DNA of 64,000 nt, taken from NCBI GenBank assembly GCA_009767595.1, contig VSDK01022240.1, positions 4,657 to 68,656 of the forward strand, given 5' to 3'. Positions 54,197-64,000 of this stretch are shown here, piece by piece. This DNA comes from Symbiodinium kawagutii. Its lineage: Eukaryota > Sar > Dinophyceae > Suessiales > Symbiodiniaceae. The notes beneath the pieces were generated by a model. The model saw only the letters and a list, made by a program, of their open reading frames with translations. It was not told the DNA's origin and ran no database searches. Numbering within the stretch: position 1 is the stretch's first letter; each line of letters starts with the position of its first letter. The position numbers and the translations under genes are program-made.

Positions 54197-54316
54197 GACA
54201 TGGCTATGGGTCAATATTAACCACCAATTGTGGGGTATAATAACCAACAATTGAATAGGGAATATAGTGGTTACAGGCGGGACGCCAGGGGTACAATCTT
54301 TTGACCCACAACCACA
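54197..54316 (-). mobile_element. MITE1 copy, reverse orientation
   Basis: ATGGCTATGGGTCAATATTAACC at the left and TTTTGACCCACAACCACATG at the right: a complete copy on the opposite strand from all others in the window, in the repeat-rich right half. Confidence 0.8.
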
Positions 54317-55735
54317 TGACATGACAGAACATGCCAAGGAAAAGGGCGCAATTGACAATTCACCCGCAAGCAACAACTTGGCATTTCACCCAAGAGATGT
54401 TCGAAAGAGGGAAAGCCATTTGAAAGAATTCTTGCCCCATACCCTCCGTGGACTTGGCCTTCTCAACGCAAACTTTAGCAACTATATAGAAGTAGATACC
54501 AGGAATGATTTGATATGGCAGGACATGATACAAAAGAAAACCATGTAATTATTTGATATGACCTGCACCAAGAAACCAACCCTTCCAGCCAGCTCCAACA
54601 ACATGACATATTCAGAAAATCTCAAAGGAGGGAACCTAATCCCAAAGAATTCTAGCCCAGCCCCTTCCCAAAGAGCTGCATTGGATACTTCCCTCGATTA
54701 TCCGTCCAGAACAGGCAAGGAGAGGAAAGCTAAAGGGAAAACAGTACAGTAGATGCGACTAGTTGCAACAATGGCCAGGTTGACAAAAGACTGTCAACTC
54801 TAGCAGATATCATGATATAGTGAAACAAATTACAAAGGAAGAGGAATGATTATCTCCACGAATGGTCATTTTCATCACTCCTGAACGGACAACCCGTTAA
54901 CTCACCCCCAATAACAGCACACCAAGCCCAGAAGGGCGCTGTCACTAGTTCATGAGCAAAAACAACTTCGCGTGAATGACTTAACCGCGCGCAACCCCAA
55001 CCCACATGTACACAAGGGGAAAAAGTAGAAGAAAAATCCTTGCCCCACCTCTTCAGCAGAGAGAAGCATTCCACCGCAGCAGCAGCACAGAGACACAAGA
55101 CAGGGGGAAGTGCTTCACTGACATCAAATACTAATATTGAGGCGTACCTTTCCTGATAAGCAGCCCGTTGCCAAAAAATCGGACCAACACACACCAGGAT
55201 TCAATAACACAGAAAAAAGGGCTTCAAAGAATTCAGAAAGGGGCTTTGTCCCCGCTCCAGAAAAGGTCGTTGTCCAGGCGCCATTTTTTGCATGTTTTAC
55301 GAAACCACCATTTTGCCATGCTCATCCAAAATTTTGTTGTCAACATCGGGAAGTGGCTGGAAGCATTGCTGAATTCTTTATGGAATAATTTTCTTGTATC
55401 TATAATGTTTCTTCAATTCAATGTTTAGAGCTCCATTGGTTATTTAATTGATTGATTATTTGAATAACTAATCATTCCCCTCGCGGAACAAGGTCTCCGG
55501 TCATCCCTCCAGGGGAAGGAGAAAAACATACTTTTTTTTTTGGTTTTTTTGCCCCCTCCCCCCCCAGAGGTTACCTATGTCTTAATGGTTTTCTGGATTC
55601 TGGATCGATCCTTTTATTTTTTGGGATTGGTGAGGAGGGGGCCCAAAGAATCTCAGAATGGTGTTGTTTTTGTGCTTTCGGATTTCTCACAGTTTTTTAC
55701 AGCACCCGCAGTGTACCGACATAGCACCCTTAGTT
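54317..55735. other. dispersed low-copy repeat region (AAAGAATTCTTGCCCCA family)
   Basis: Strings like AAAGAATTCTTGCCCCATACC (54425), CAAAGAATTCTAGCCCAGCCC (54643) and, later, CAAAGAATTCTGGCCCATACC (58757), plus GACTTGGCCTTCTCAACG (54452) and CCTGGCCTTCTCAACC (58909), show a repeat family shared with 58700-59520. A minus frame (55194-54850: ALPPVLCLCAAAAVECFS) is open for 114 codons and may be a remnant of the repeated unit. No gene called. Confidence 0.4.
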
Positions 55736-55739
55736 GATT

Positions 55740-56115
55740 GCATAGATACTACCTCTGTACTGCTTGAATACCGATATAGTACCTAGTAATATATATCTAT
55801 ATACTACCTGTATACTACCTTTTTGCCTCTATACTACTTGATGGAATACTATTTATACAATACCTCTATACTATCTCTTTACTATTTGAATAGTGCCTAC
55901 ATAGCACCACTATACTGCTTGCAATGTGACATATCCAGTACCTTGACGCTACTTGAAGACTACCTATATAGTAGCTGTATACAACCTGCTCACTATTTCT
56001 ATATTATTTGAACGCTATTATGTAATATCTATGTAGCGCCGATATATTGTACCTACATACTGCCCACAAATACCTGTACACTACCGATATATTTCCTCGA
56101 TACCTTGATACTGCT
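55740..56115. repeat. TATACTACCTATATAG array, forward bias
   Basis: Degenerate 10-13 bp units (CTATACTACCTG, ATATAGTACC) with C over G on the plus strand. Confidence 0.7.
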
Positions 56116-56144
56116 TAGCAACTGTTAGGGGTGTGAGGGGGGGA

Positions 56145-57200
56145 AGCATAATATTTGAAGCAGTATAGAAATAGATTGGTAATATATAGGCAGCAAATTG
56201 CGTGCTATATAGGTGATATGTAGGTACTATATAGGCACTGTAAAAATGCTGTATAGCAAGTATTCAAGCAGTATAGAGGTAGTAAATAGGAGCTAGATAG
56301 GGTACATAAGAAATATTCAAATAGTTTTTAGGTGGTATATATGTACTAGGTAGGCACTGTATAGGTAGTATTCAAGCTGTATGAGGGTACTATTCAGGCA
56401 GTAAAGAAATAGCGTATAGGTACTATATAGGTACTGCAGAGATAGTTTATAGGCAGTTTGTGGGTAGTAGTGTACAAGGACTCTAAAGGTACTATGTAAG
56501 CAATAAAGAGAATATTGGTAGCGCATAAAGGTACAAAAGTAGGGTATGGGTGCTACACAGGTAGCATATATGTAGTATAGAGGCTGTACATGGGTAGTAT
56601 TTAAGCAGCATGCATGTACTACATATATAAAACATAGGTAGTGCTCAGGCAGTAAAGAAGTAGTGTATATATGAGTACTCTAAAGGTATTAAATAGGCAG
56701 TATTCCAGCAAGCCTGTATAGGTAGCATTTGCAGCAGTATAGACGTATTATATAGCTAGTCTTCAAGCAGTGTAGAGGTAGTAAATAGATAGCATATAGG
56801 TGCTATATAGGAGATATTCGAATAGTATTAAGGTAGGTAGTATATAGGCAGTATATATAGATTGTATCTAGAGATCATAGTGGTACTAAAACATATGTAG
56901 TATTCAAGCAGTATAGACATAGCATTCAGGCAAAAGAACTGGTGCATGGGTGCTTTGAAGGTTCTCTGTAAATATTATGTAAGTACGATGCAGGATATAG
57001 GAACTATATTACGTACTATTGGGTAGTATATGGATGGTAAAAAGTGCGCGAGCAATGTACATAGGTACCATATAAGGAGAGCATATAGGTAGTATATAGG
57101 CAATACTTATGTAGTATTTGAACAATGTGTAGGTAGTACATAGTAATAAATAGGTACTACATATTGGTACTATATAGGTGCGATATAACAGAATTCAATC
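56145..57200. repeat. TAGGTAGTATATAGG array, opposite bias
   Basis: About 1 kb of the same unit in reverse complement (GTAGTATATAGGCAGTA). The switch point (56116-56144) is AACTGTTAGGGGTGTGAGGGG. Confidence 0.7.
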
Positions 57201-57216
57201 AATATAAAGGTCTTAT

Positions 57217-57561
57217 TTGGTGAAGGCCTCTAATGCTTATAACATGGCTGATTTCGGGGGCAACTGCGTAGGTAAATGTGGGGGGCAGAATGAGCGGCAG
57301 GGTATGGTGCCGGAATTGCTAAAGCAAATGATAGAACTTGGTTTGTTCGCTGCAGCGCTTGTATGCGCTTACAACGGCCTTGATTTTGAGGGTTGTGGTG
57401 CCGGTAAATGTGAGCAACGGGCAATGGCGCAAAAGAAATCAAAACTTATGACGTATGATAGAAATATTTTTTACTGGCCAAGGCGAAAACCATCCCGCAT
57501 CCCCCCAACAAAGCAAAGGGATTGCAACAATCCACGCACACGGATTTGTCCAATCAATTGA
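57217..57561 (+). CDS. open frame of 114 codons with a duplicated cysteine motif, uncertain
   Basis: Starts ATG at 57217, stops at 57559-57561. An internal duplication: AYNMADFGGNCVGKCGGQ (residues 7-24) resembles AYNGLDFEGCGAGKCEQR (51-68), in DNA too (GTAGGTAAATGTG / GCCGGTAAATGTG), spaced about 132 bp. Between them LLKQMIELGLFAAALV looks like a hydrophobic helix. It could be a tandem DNA repeat rather than a gene. The minus strand is also open. No family recognised. Confidence 0.3.
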   Translation: MVKASNAYNMADFGGNCVGKCGGQNERQGMVPELLKQMIELGLFAAALVCAYNGLDFEGCGAGKCEQRAMAQKKSKLMTYDRNIFYWPRRKPSRIPPTKQRDCNNPRTRICPIN

Positions 57562-57829
57562 TGGTCTGACGTATTTGACGCGTGCTTGCACCGCCGTGCT
57601 CGTTCATGCACACGGCCCTAGGATGTTGTCCAAGACTGCCAGCTATCCAAGACCCTCTCCAGAAAGGACGCCCGGGAGAACCCTCAGAAACTTCCAATAC
57701 ACTCTCTGCAAGAAATTGAGGATTGTTGGCGTTCCCTTGGATGATGACCAGGCACCGCCAAATACTTCCTAGTTCTGCCCGCGTCACATTCCCAATGTCC
57801 AAGTCTACTACTTTGATTACTCCGAACAT
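57554..57829 (-). CDS. open frame of 91 codons, uncertain
   Basis: Minus strand from ATG at 57829; segments GNVTRAELGSIWRCLVII, NPQFLAESVLEVSEGSP and FWRGSWIAGSLGQHPR. Non-repetitive and protein-like, but a plus frame of similar length overlaps it. It lies beside the 11-bp array. Function unknown. Confidence 0.25.
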   Translation of the reverse strand: MFGVIKVVDLDIGNVTRAELGSIWRCLVIIQGNANNPQFLAESVLEVSEGSPGRPFWRGSWIAGSLGQHPRAVCMNEHGGASTRQIRQTIN

Positions 57830-57837
57830 CTCCGAAC

Positions 57838-58045
57838 CGCCCCAGGAACCCTGGAACTCCCCAGGAACTCCCCAGGAACTCCCCAGGAACTCCCCAGGAA
57901 CTCCCCAGGAACCCCAGGAAGACGCAAACCAGTTCTTTAAGCATTACAGGGCTGTAATGCTTAAAGAACTGGTAACGTGCTCCCGTAATGCTTTACAGAA
58001 CTGGTGTGAGGATTTGGGGAGATTTCCTGGGGAGTTCCTGGGGAG
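57838..58045. repeat. 11-bp GGAACTCCCCA array with inverted counterpart
   Basis: GGAACTCCCCA repeats about six times at 57848-57915; the right side (58017-58045 and again 58195-58262) carries GGGGAGTTCCTGGGGAGAG in reverse complement. The 186-codon plus frame crossing both is a product of the array. Confidence 0.75.
57928..57973. repeat. perfect 46-bp palindrome
   Basis: Left arm ACCAGTTCTTTAAGCATTACAG (22 bp, 57928-57949), two bases, then its exact reverse complement (57952-57973). A third, diverged copy CGTAATGCTTTACAGAACTGGT follows at 57982-58003. It sits at the centre of the inverted 11-bp arrays. Confidence 0.95.
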
Positions 58046-59985
58046 AGTTCTAGGTGTTGTCCAACGGAAATGTTTAACAATTTTCCCTGAGTCTCCTAGG
58101 CGGGTTGATGGGCAGTTTCGTGGGTGGTTTCGTGGGCGGTTTCCCAGGCAGTTTTGGGAGTTCTTGGCAAGTGCCTTACTGGGTTGGGAATTCCTTGCGA
58201 GTTCCTGGGAAATTCCTGGGCAGTTCCTGGGATGTTCCTGGAAAGTTCCTGGGCAGCTTCCTGAATGCTCTGCGGGGAGTTGATTTCAGCGGAGTTCCTG
58301 AAAGGTTCTGGGGCACTATCCGGCGGATAAATTAATTCTGGATTCCTTTGATGAAGAAGAGCGTTTTTGGTTCTTTGCAAGTTTTTGTGAATCATTCTCC
58401 TTGTGTGGTGTTGATTCTTGAACTATTGTAAGCTTATGTCAGCATCAACGTAAACGTAGAAATCAGAATTATTAGCAAAGCAGCGCCAAAACATCAACAT
58501 TTGAATACATTTGAGCACCACTTAAAAGCCACCAAAGTAGCACCCAGCACACCAACATTAGTGGCATTAGCGCCCAGGAAGCCAAACTTAGCGCCCAGGA
58601 ACCACCCCAATAGCCCCAAATACCCCCAAATCCCCAAAAACGTTATAAGCATTGGGGGCCATTTCCAAGGTCTTATGTATTTAAAAAACAGCATGAACAT
58701 GCATAAAAATTGCTAAAATACTCGCGAAAATGGGGCCTGCGCAGCGATCCGCACTCAAAGAATTCTGGCCCATACCTTTCCAAAGGCGCTGCCCGAACAG
58801 CCCAAGAGAAACAAATACGAGAACGTGCCCCTCCTCCTTTTAAACGTCAACTACAACAAATATACACAAAACATGGATATGTGCGGCCCCATGCCCATAT
58901 ATAAAGAGCCTGGCCTTCTCAACCTGGAAACAACAACAAAATACAATATAATGAAACCCATGCAAAGAAGGGGCAATTATAGCCAGGATTCCTTGCCTTC
59001 ATCACTTCTAAAGCCCCCTCCCCTGGAAACGAGAGATTCAAGACGTACTTAATTGTGCACAGGTCCAGGCTATCAAGAGCCTGGCCCTCTCTCAACCACA
59101 GCAACAACAAGAAGACACAATATAATGAAACATCAAAAGCCTGGGAAATTCTGCCAAGGAGTCGTTGTTTTCAAAGGGAAACCGTTCCAGGAGACCAAAC
59201 GTAAGATATTAACTGAAAGAAGTTGAGAGAACCTTGCGGTCAATAGCTCATTAGGATTCGTTAGCTCAAATGTCTTGCGTGGGTAAAGGAACCTTGCGCC
59301 ACCCCCCAACCTTTCAACCTCACTGACAACATTAATATGCATACAGGAAGGGCAAGCCCATAAAAAAAACAGCGCACATCCCTAGAAAAGGGAGCCAGTA
59401 CACGGCAGCAACAGCATACAGAAACAAACCATGACATGTAGGAAAAAAAATCTACATTGACATCAGACACTGGGGCTCACCTTCCCTAAAGAGTAGCCCC
59501 TGCACCCTAGCAACGAGAAGAAAATACATAACATGTCATGAAATGATATGACAAAGCATGCGAAACAAAAAAATACTTGAAAAAACTATTGGGGCCAACC
59601 TGCCCCATGATACTATGAGACAGATTCAAAATTATTCAAATGAAGGGCTTCAAAAAATGGGAGTGGGACGCTGTGAGGGCCCGTGTTTTTCAATGTTTTC
59701 ATGGGTTTCTTCAAGTTGTTTGACTTTTAACATGTTCTTTACACATCAATCAAACCATTTTCTTATTTTGTCTCCCACATAAATGCTTTGCATACTAGAG
59801 ATGCCCTACTTATGGAACAAACCTCAGTAAATTCTTGGGCATCAAAATTTATTTTGCATTGCCAAGAACAAATTATTATGTAGTTCTGAGTGGGAACCCT
59901 GTTTTCCACATAGTACAATGGTTCTGCTTCATCTACGTGCGTTCACTTTTTAGATCTTAAGGTTTTGGGACTAAGGAATTTCCCT
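58046..59985. other. dispersed repeat region, no gene recognised
   Basis: CCTGGGCAGTTCCTGGGATG-type repeats to 58265, GCGCCCAGGAA(C/G)CCA units near 58570-58610, then further members of the AAAGAATTC / CCTGGCCTTCTC family (58700-59520). Minus frames at 59133-59470 are open but share the family's repeats. Confidence 0.4.
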
Positions 59986-60830
59986 GGCCATGCCTTTCCT
60001 TTGCTTCTTGCTGCATATTTATTTATTTATTTATTTATTCACTAAAAATATATGTATATATTTATATTTAAAATCTAGACATATATATATATATATATAT
60101 ACGTACATAGTTGGTGCGTTTGGTCTTGGTTCTTCCTCAGGCTATGAACTATATGACTATATGCCTTTTGTTATGGCTTTCTCTAGCTCAATGCTTTTAG
60201 TTTCTCATATTTTACTTTGTTCTCCCGTTGGGTTTCCCATTCGTAGTCTGGAGATCTAGCCAAGAGATTGGCTATAGTTTCCTAGGCTAGTGCTATGTTA
60301 TGGCTGGTTTCTATCTCAACCTACGCTATTCGTATGTACCGTTGAAAGATTTCACTGGGAGCCTATATGAATTTGTTTTACCTCACATTTCTGATTTCTC
60401 ACTATGTTCTTAAATTGGTTTCGCTATAGGGTCAATAAACATGTTGTTTCTCTGCTATCCACCTAAGATCCTTACAATCTTTCGATACTATTAATTTGAT
60501 TCCACCAAAGGACGTGCCACAGCTGTACCATACTATGTCTGTGCCCTACCCAAGAGGATTTCTGTGGATTCCCCCTTTGTTAGTTTTATGTTCTCACCAC
60601 AGCAATGCTTCAGGAGCATTAATTATATATAACCACATTTTGTCCTGGTGATCTTCACAAATGAATGGCTATGTTCTTCTATGCCCATGCCATTACTATG
60701 TTCTCCCACAAAGGATTTCTGTCAAGCTATGATGCCCATATATTGTTTGCAAAGGATTTCTATTTCTCTCCATGTCTGCTCCTTGCTCTCCTCATGTGGT
60801 ATTTAAGTTATTCAAATAATGCAAGACTCC
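59986..60830. other. AT-rich spacer with (TTTA)n and (AT)n
   Basis: ATTTATTTATTTATTTATT at 60020-60038 and (AT)n at 60076-60105. ATGTTCTC recurs several times (60410-60710). Short hydrophobic frames here look like chance. Confidence 0.4.
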
Positions 60831-63735
60831 AGATTTTGAGGGAATTGATGAATTTAATTCATTTAATTCGCTAAATTAATTCAATTCATTTCTGATTTAA
60901 ATGAATTAAATGCATTAAATGGAGCAACTATTTAAATCATTTACTTCATTTAATTCATTTAAGCCTGAGAAGGCGGGGGGGCGAAAGCTAGCCCCCAACT
61001 CTCTTGAGACACCCTTTGCGCAACACTCTTGTAGTTCCTTTTTGATTTGAATGAATTAAATGGAAAACCTACATAATTGTTTTAATCCATTTAATTCATT
61101 CAAATAATTGCTAATCCCAAGATTTTGACCGAATTAATCTAGTTAATTCATTTAATTCATTTAATTCATTTAATTCATATAAATCAGAAAGGAATTGAAG
61201 TGGCGAAGCGGCGAAGTGGCGAAGTGGCGAAGTGGCGAAGCTGAGCTGGACTAGCTGAGTGACTACCAATTGGGTCATGATGGGAAAGATAGATGGTCAA
61301 TGGTGGTTTATGGTGGCTAAAAGATGGTTGTTGGTGATCATGTTTGAGCATTGTTAGTGAAGGTAGACAATATCCGTCAAAAGGATTGCGAAACATGCTC
61401 AATGGTCAAATACGAGGCCTCATGATGGTTAAAAAGAGGTTTTCATTGTTCAGCATTTGCAAACACCCGAGTGATGCATCGGCCAAGCTCCGTCTTTGGT
61501 TGCGGCTCTGTCTCTTCCTGCAGGGCAAAGAATATATCTGGATGAAACAAATGAATTAAATAAATTAGATGAATTAAATGAATTAAATGAATTAAAAAGG
61601 AAAATGATTTAAATCATTTAATTCATTTAATTCATCTTTGATTTAAATGATTTAAATGAATTAAATGAAAAAAGTATTTATTTCATTTAATTCATTTAAA
61701 TCATTTAAATAATTGCAAGCCTACAGATTTTCACGGAATTAAATCATTTAATTCATTTAATTTATCTAAATCATTTAATTCATTTAATTCATGGACGAAT
61801 TCACTGCATTAAATGAATTAAATGATTTAAATCATTTTCCTATTTAATTCATTTAATTCATGGACGAATTCACTGCATTAAATGAATTAAATGAATTATA
61901 TAAATGATTTAATTCCGTGAAAATCTGTAGGCTTGCAATTATTTAAATGATTTAAATGAATTAAATGAATTATATAAATGATTTAATTCCGTGAAAATCT
62001 GTAGGCTTGCAATTATTTAAATGATTTAAATGAATTAAATGAATTATATAAATGATTTAATTCCGTGAAAATCTGTAGGCTTGCAATTATTTAAATGATT
62101 TAAATGAATTAAATGAATTATATAAATGATTTAATTCCGTGAAAATCTGTAGGCTTGCAATTATTTAAATGATTTAAATGAATTAAATGAATTATATAAA
62201 TGATTTAATTCCGTGAAAATCTGTAGGCTTGCAATTATTTAAATGATTTAAATGAATTAAATGAATTATATAAATGATTTAATTCCGTGAAAATCTGTAG
62301 GCTTGCAATTATTTAAATGATTTAAATGAATTAAATGAATTATATAAATGATTTAATTCCGTGAAAATCTGTAGGCTTGCAATTATTTAAATGATTTAAA
62401 TGAATTAAATGAATTATATAAATGATTTAATTCCGTGAAAATCTGTAGGCTTGCAATTATTTAAATGATTTAAATGAATTAAATGAATTAAATGAATTAA
62501 ATGAATTAAATGATTTAAATCATTTAATTCATTTAAATCATTTAAATAATTGCAAGCCTACAGATTTTCACGGAATTAAATCATTTATATAATTCATTTA
62601 ATTCATTTAAATCATTTAATTCATTTAATTCATGGTTGAATTCAATGAATTAAATGAATGAAATGATTTAAATCATTTTCCTATTTAATTCATTTAATTC
62701 ATTTAAATGAGAAATGAATTAAATGAATTAAATGAATTAAATGAATTAAATGAATTAAATGAATTAAATGATTTAATTCATTCAAAATCTAGATTTTTTT
62801 TCATTTAAATCAAAGATGAATTAAATGAATTAAATGATTTAATTCCGTGAAAGTCTGTAGGCTTGCAATTGTTTAAACGATTTAAATGAATTAAATGAAA
62901 TAAATACTTTTTTCATTTAATTCATTTAAATCATTTAAATCAAAGATGAATTAAATGAATTAAATGATTTAATTCCGTGAAAATCTGTAGGCTTGCAATT
63001 AGTTAAATGAATTAAATGAATTAAATGATTTAATTCCGTGAATTCATCTAAATCAGAAATGAATTAAATGAATTAAATGAATTAAATGAATTAAATGAAT
63101 TAAATGAATTAAATGAATTAAATGAATTAAATGAATTAAATGAATTAAATGAATTAAATGAATTAAATGAATTAAATGAATTAAATGAATTAAATGAATT
63201 AAATGAATTAAATGAATTAAATGAATTAAATAGGAAAATGATTTAAATCATTTAATTCATTTAATTCATCTTTGATTTAAATGATTTAAATGAATTAAAT
63301 GGAAAAGGTATTGATTTCATTTAATTCATTTCAATCATTTAACTAATTGCAAGCCTACAGATTTTCACGGAATTAAATCATTTAATTCATTTAATTCATT
63401 TAAATCATTTAATTCATTTAATTCATGGTTGAATTCAATGAATTAAATGAATTAAATGATTTAAATCATTTTCCTATTTAATTCATTTAATTCATTTAAA
63501 TCAGAAATGAATTAAATGAATTAAATGAATTAAATGAATTAAATGAATTAAATGAATTAAATGATTTAATTCATTCAAGATCTAGAACATGCAATTATCT
63601 AATTGAACTAAATGAATTAAATAGGAAATGATTAAAATCATTTAATTTATTTAATTTATTGAATTTATTTAATTTATTTCATTTATTTAATTCATTTAAA
63701 TCATTTAATTTATTTAATTCATTTAATTCAAAAAA
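60831..63735. repeat. ATTAAATGA satellite block
   Basis: About 2.9 kb built from the 9-bp unit ATTAAATGA and its complement TTAATTCAT, changing strand many times. The cleanest single-strand run is 63060-63230 (about 19 units). A GGCGAAGT 8-bp mini-array interrupts at 61197-61241 with GATGGTC-type sequence and the only non-repetitive patch to 61555. Confidence 0.9.
61893..62484. repeat. 74-bp tandem repeat, eight copies
   Basis: CCGTGAAAATCTGTAGGCTT recurs at 61915, 61989, 62063, 62137, 62211, 62285, 62359 and 62433, exactly 74 bp apart, and the units look identical by eye. Inverted single copies (GCAAGCCTACAGATTTTCAC) lie at about 61706, 62552 and 63347, and diverged forward copies at about 62845 and 62975. 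Confidence 0.95.
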
Positions 63736-64000
63736 ATAATTGAGAAACAAATTAGCCAGCGACACATTATACGTACTCTTCCCTCTTACGGGGTACCCCC
63801 ATTTTAAGAAATACCCTAATTACCGACGAAACATGCTTTTAATCCCTCGACAAGATGATCGGTTGGTCATTGATTATCTATGACTAAGCATCATAGTTCA
63901 TCCAAATGTTCCCTGGTTTACCCAGAAGGACATCATGGCTGCAATATTAATGATTTATTGATAATATGTCAAGGATATTGAAAGCAAATCCAGTATATTA
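63736..64000. other. ordinary sequence with MITE2 fragment
   Basis: After the satellite, non-repetitive AT-rich sequence with a MITE2 right end (GGGGTACCCCCATTTTAAGAAATACCC) at about 63790-63815. No gene. Confidence 0.45.

Noticed and set aside
57723-58283. 186-codon plus-strand frame
   Set aside because: Consists mostly of the 11-bp array and palindrome; an 11-bp unit cycles frames and gives PQELPRNSPGT-type repeats, not a protein domain.
59133-59470. Minus frames of about 69 codons
   Set aside because: Belong to the dispersed AAAGAATTC / CCTGGCCTTCTC repeat family and overlap each other in different frames.
60000-60875. Small hydrophobic plus frames
   Set aside because: AT-rich composition gives Phe/Leu/Tyr-rich frames by chance; no start context, domain or neighbours.
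61893-62484. CRISPR-like array
   Set aside because: The 74-bp units are identical throughout with no variable spacers; a tandem satellite in eukaryotic-looking DNA.

Overview
The window looks like a stretch of a large, repeat-rich eukaryotic genome, probably a protist. It has no long open frames: the longest ones lie in simple repeats or an 11-bp array. I saw no rRNA or tRNA and no bacterial operon structure. Three runs of N mark assembly gaps. What stands out is a set of short (40-180 bp), GC-rich, non-repetitive islands spaced 0.2-3 kb apart in AT-rich, low-complexity DNA. Most can be read on the minus strand as internal exons with an open frame, an AG acceptor usually followed by G, and a GT (rarely GC) donor. 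The AG|G preference, occasional GC donors and long repeat-filled introns recall dinoflagellate genes, but that assignment is inference. I recognise no protein family with confidence.

From 1 to about 52,000 the layout is exon islands separated by introns. The best reading is one very long, or a few consecutive, minus-strand genes of which about 35 candidate exons are listed. A stop codon at 44,660 may mark one gene end. Roughly half of neighbouring exon pairs join in phase, with the best runs at 50,117-45,675, 40,590-31,402, 19,985-18,208 and 13,034-8,119. Some boundaries were chosen with phase in mind and many islands are also open on the other strand, so confidence per exon is modest. The introns carry five families of short terminal-inverted-repeat elements, here called MITE1 to MITE5, plus microsatellites and degenerate ATGGTT/AACCAT repeats. 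The strand bias of those repeats usually flips at an island: C-rich (AACCATC) to its left and G-rich (GATGGTT) to its right, so the two ends of an intron are mutually complementary.

Three stretches look like decayed coding DNA: 15,985-17,344 and 34,825-35,346 (minus) and 23,273-23,690 (plus). A 909-bp element with inverted ends and a 5-bp target duplication (14,604-15,512) carries a TAG microsatellite and a 10-bp array.

From about 52,000 to 63,740 the character changes: no convincing exons and one satellite-like array after another. These are a TTGAATTTGA-like AT block, a GACACTCTTGG array, an AAAGAATTC-associated dispersed family, a TAGGTAGTATA array that reverses strand, an 11-bp array around a perfect 46-bp palindrome, and a 2.9-kb ATTAAATGA satellite with eight 74-bp copies that I see as identical. 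Ordinary sequence with a MITE2 fragment resumes at 63,740.
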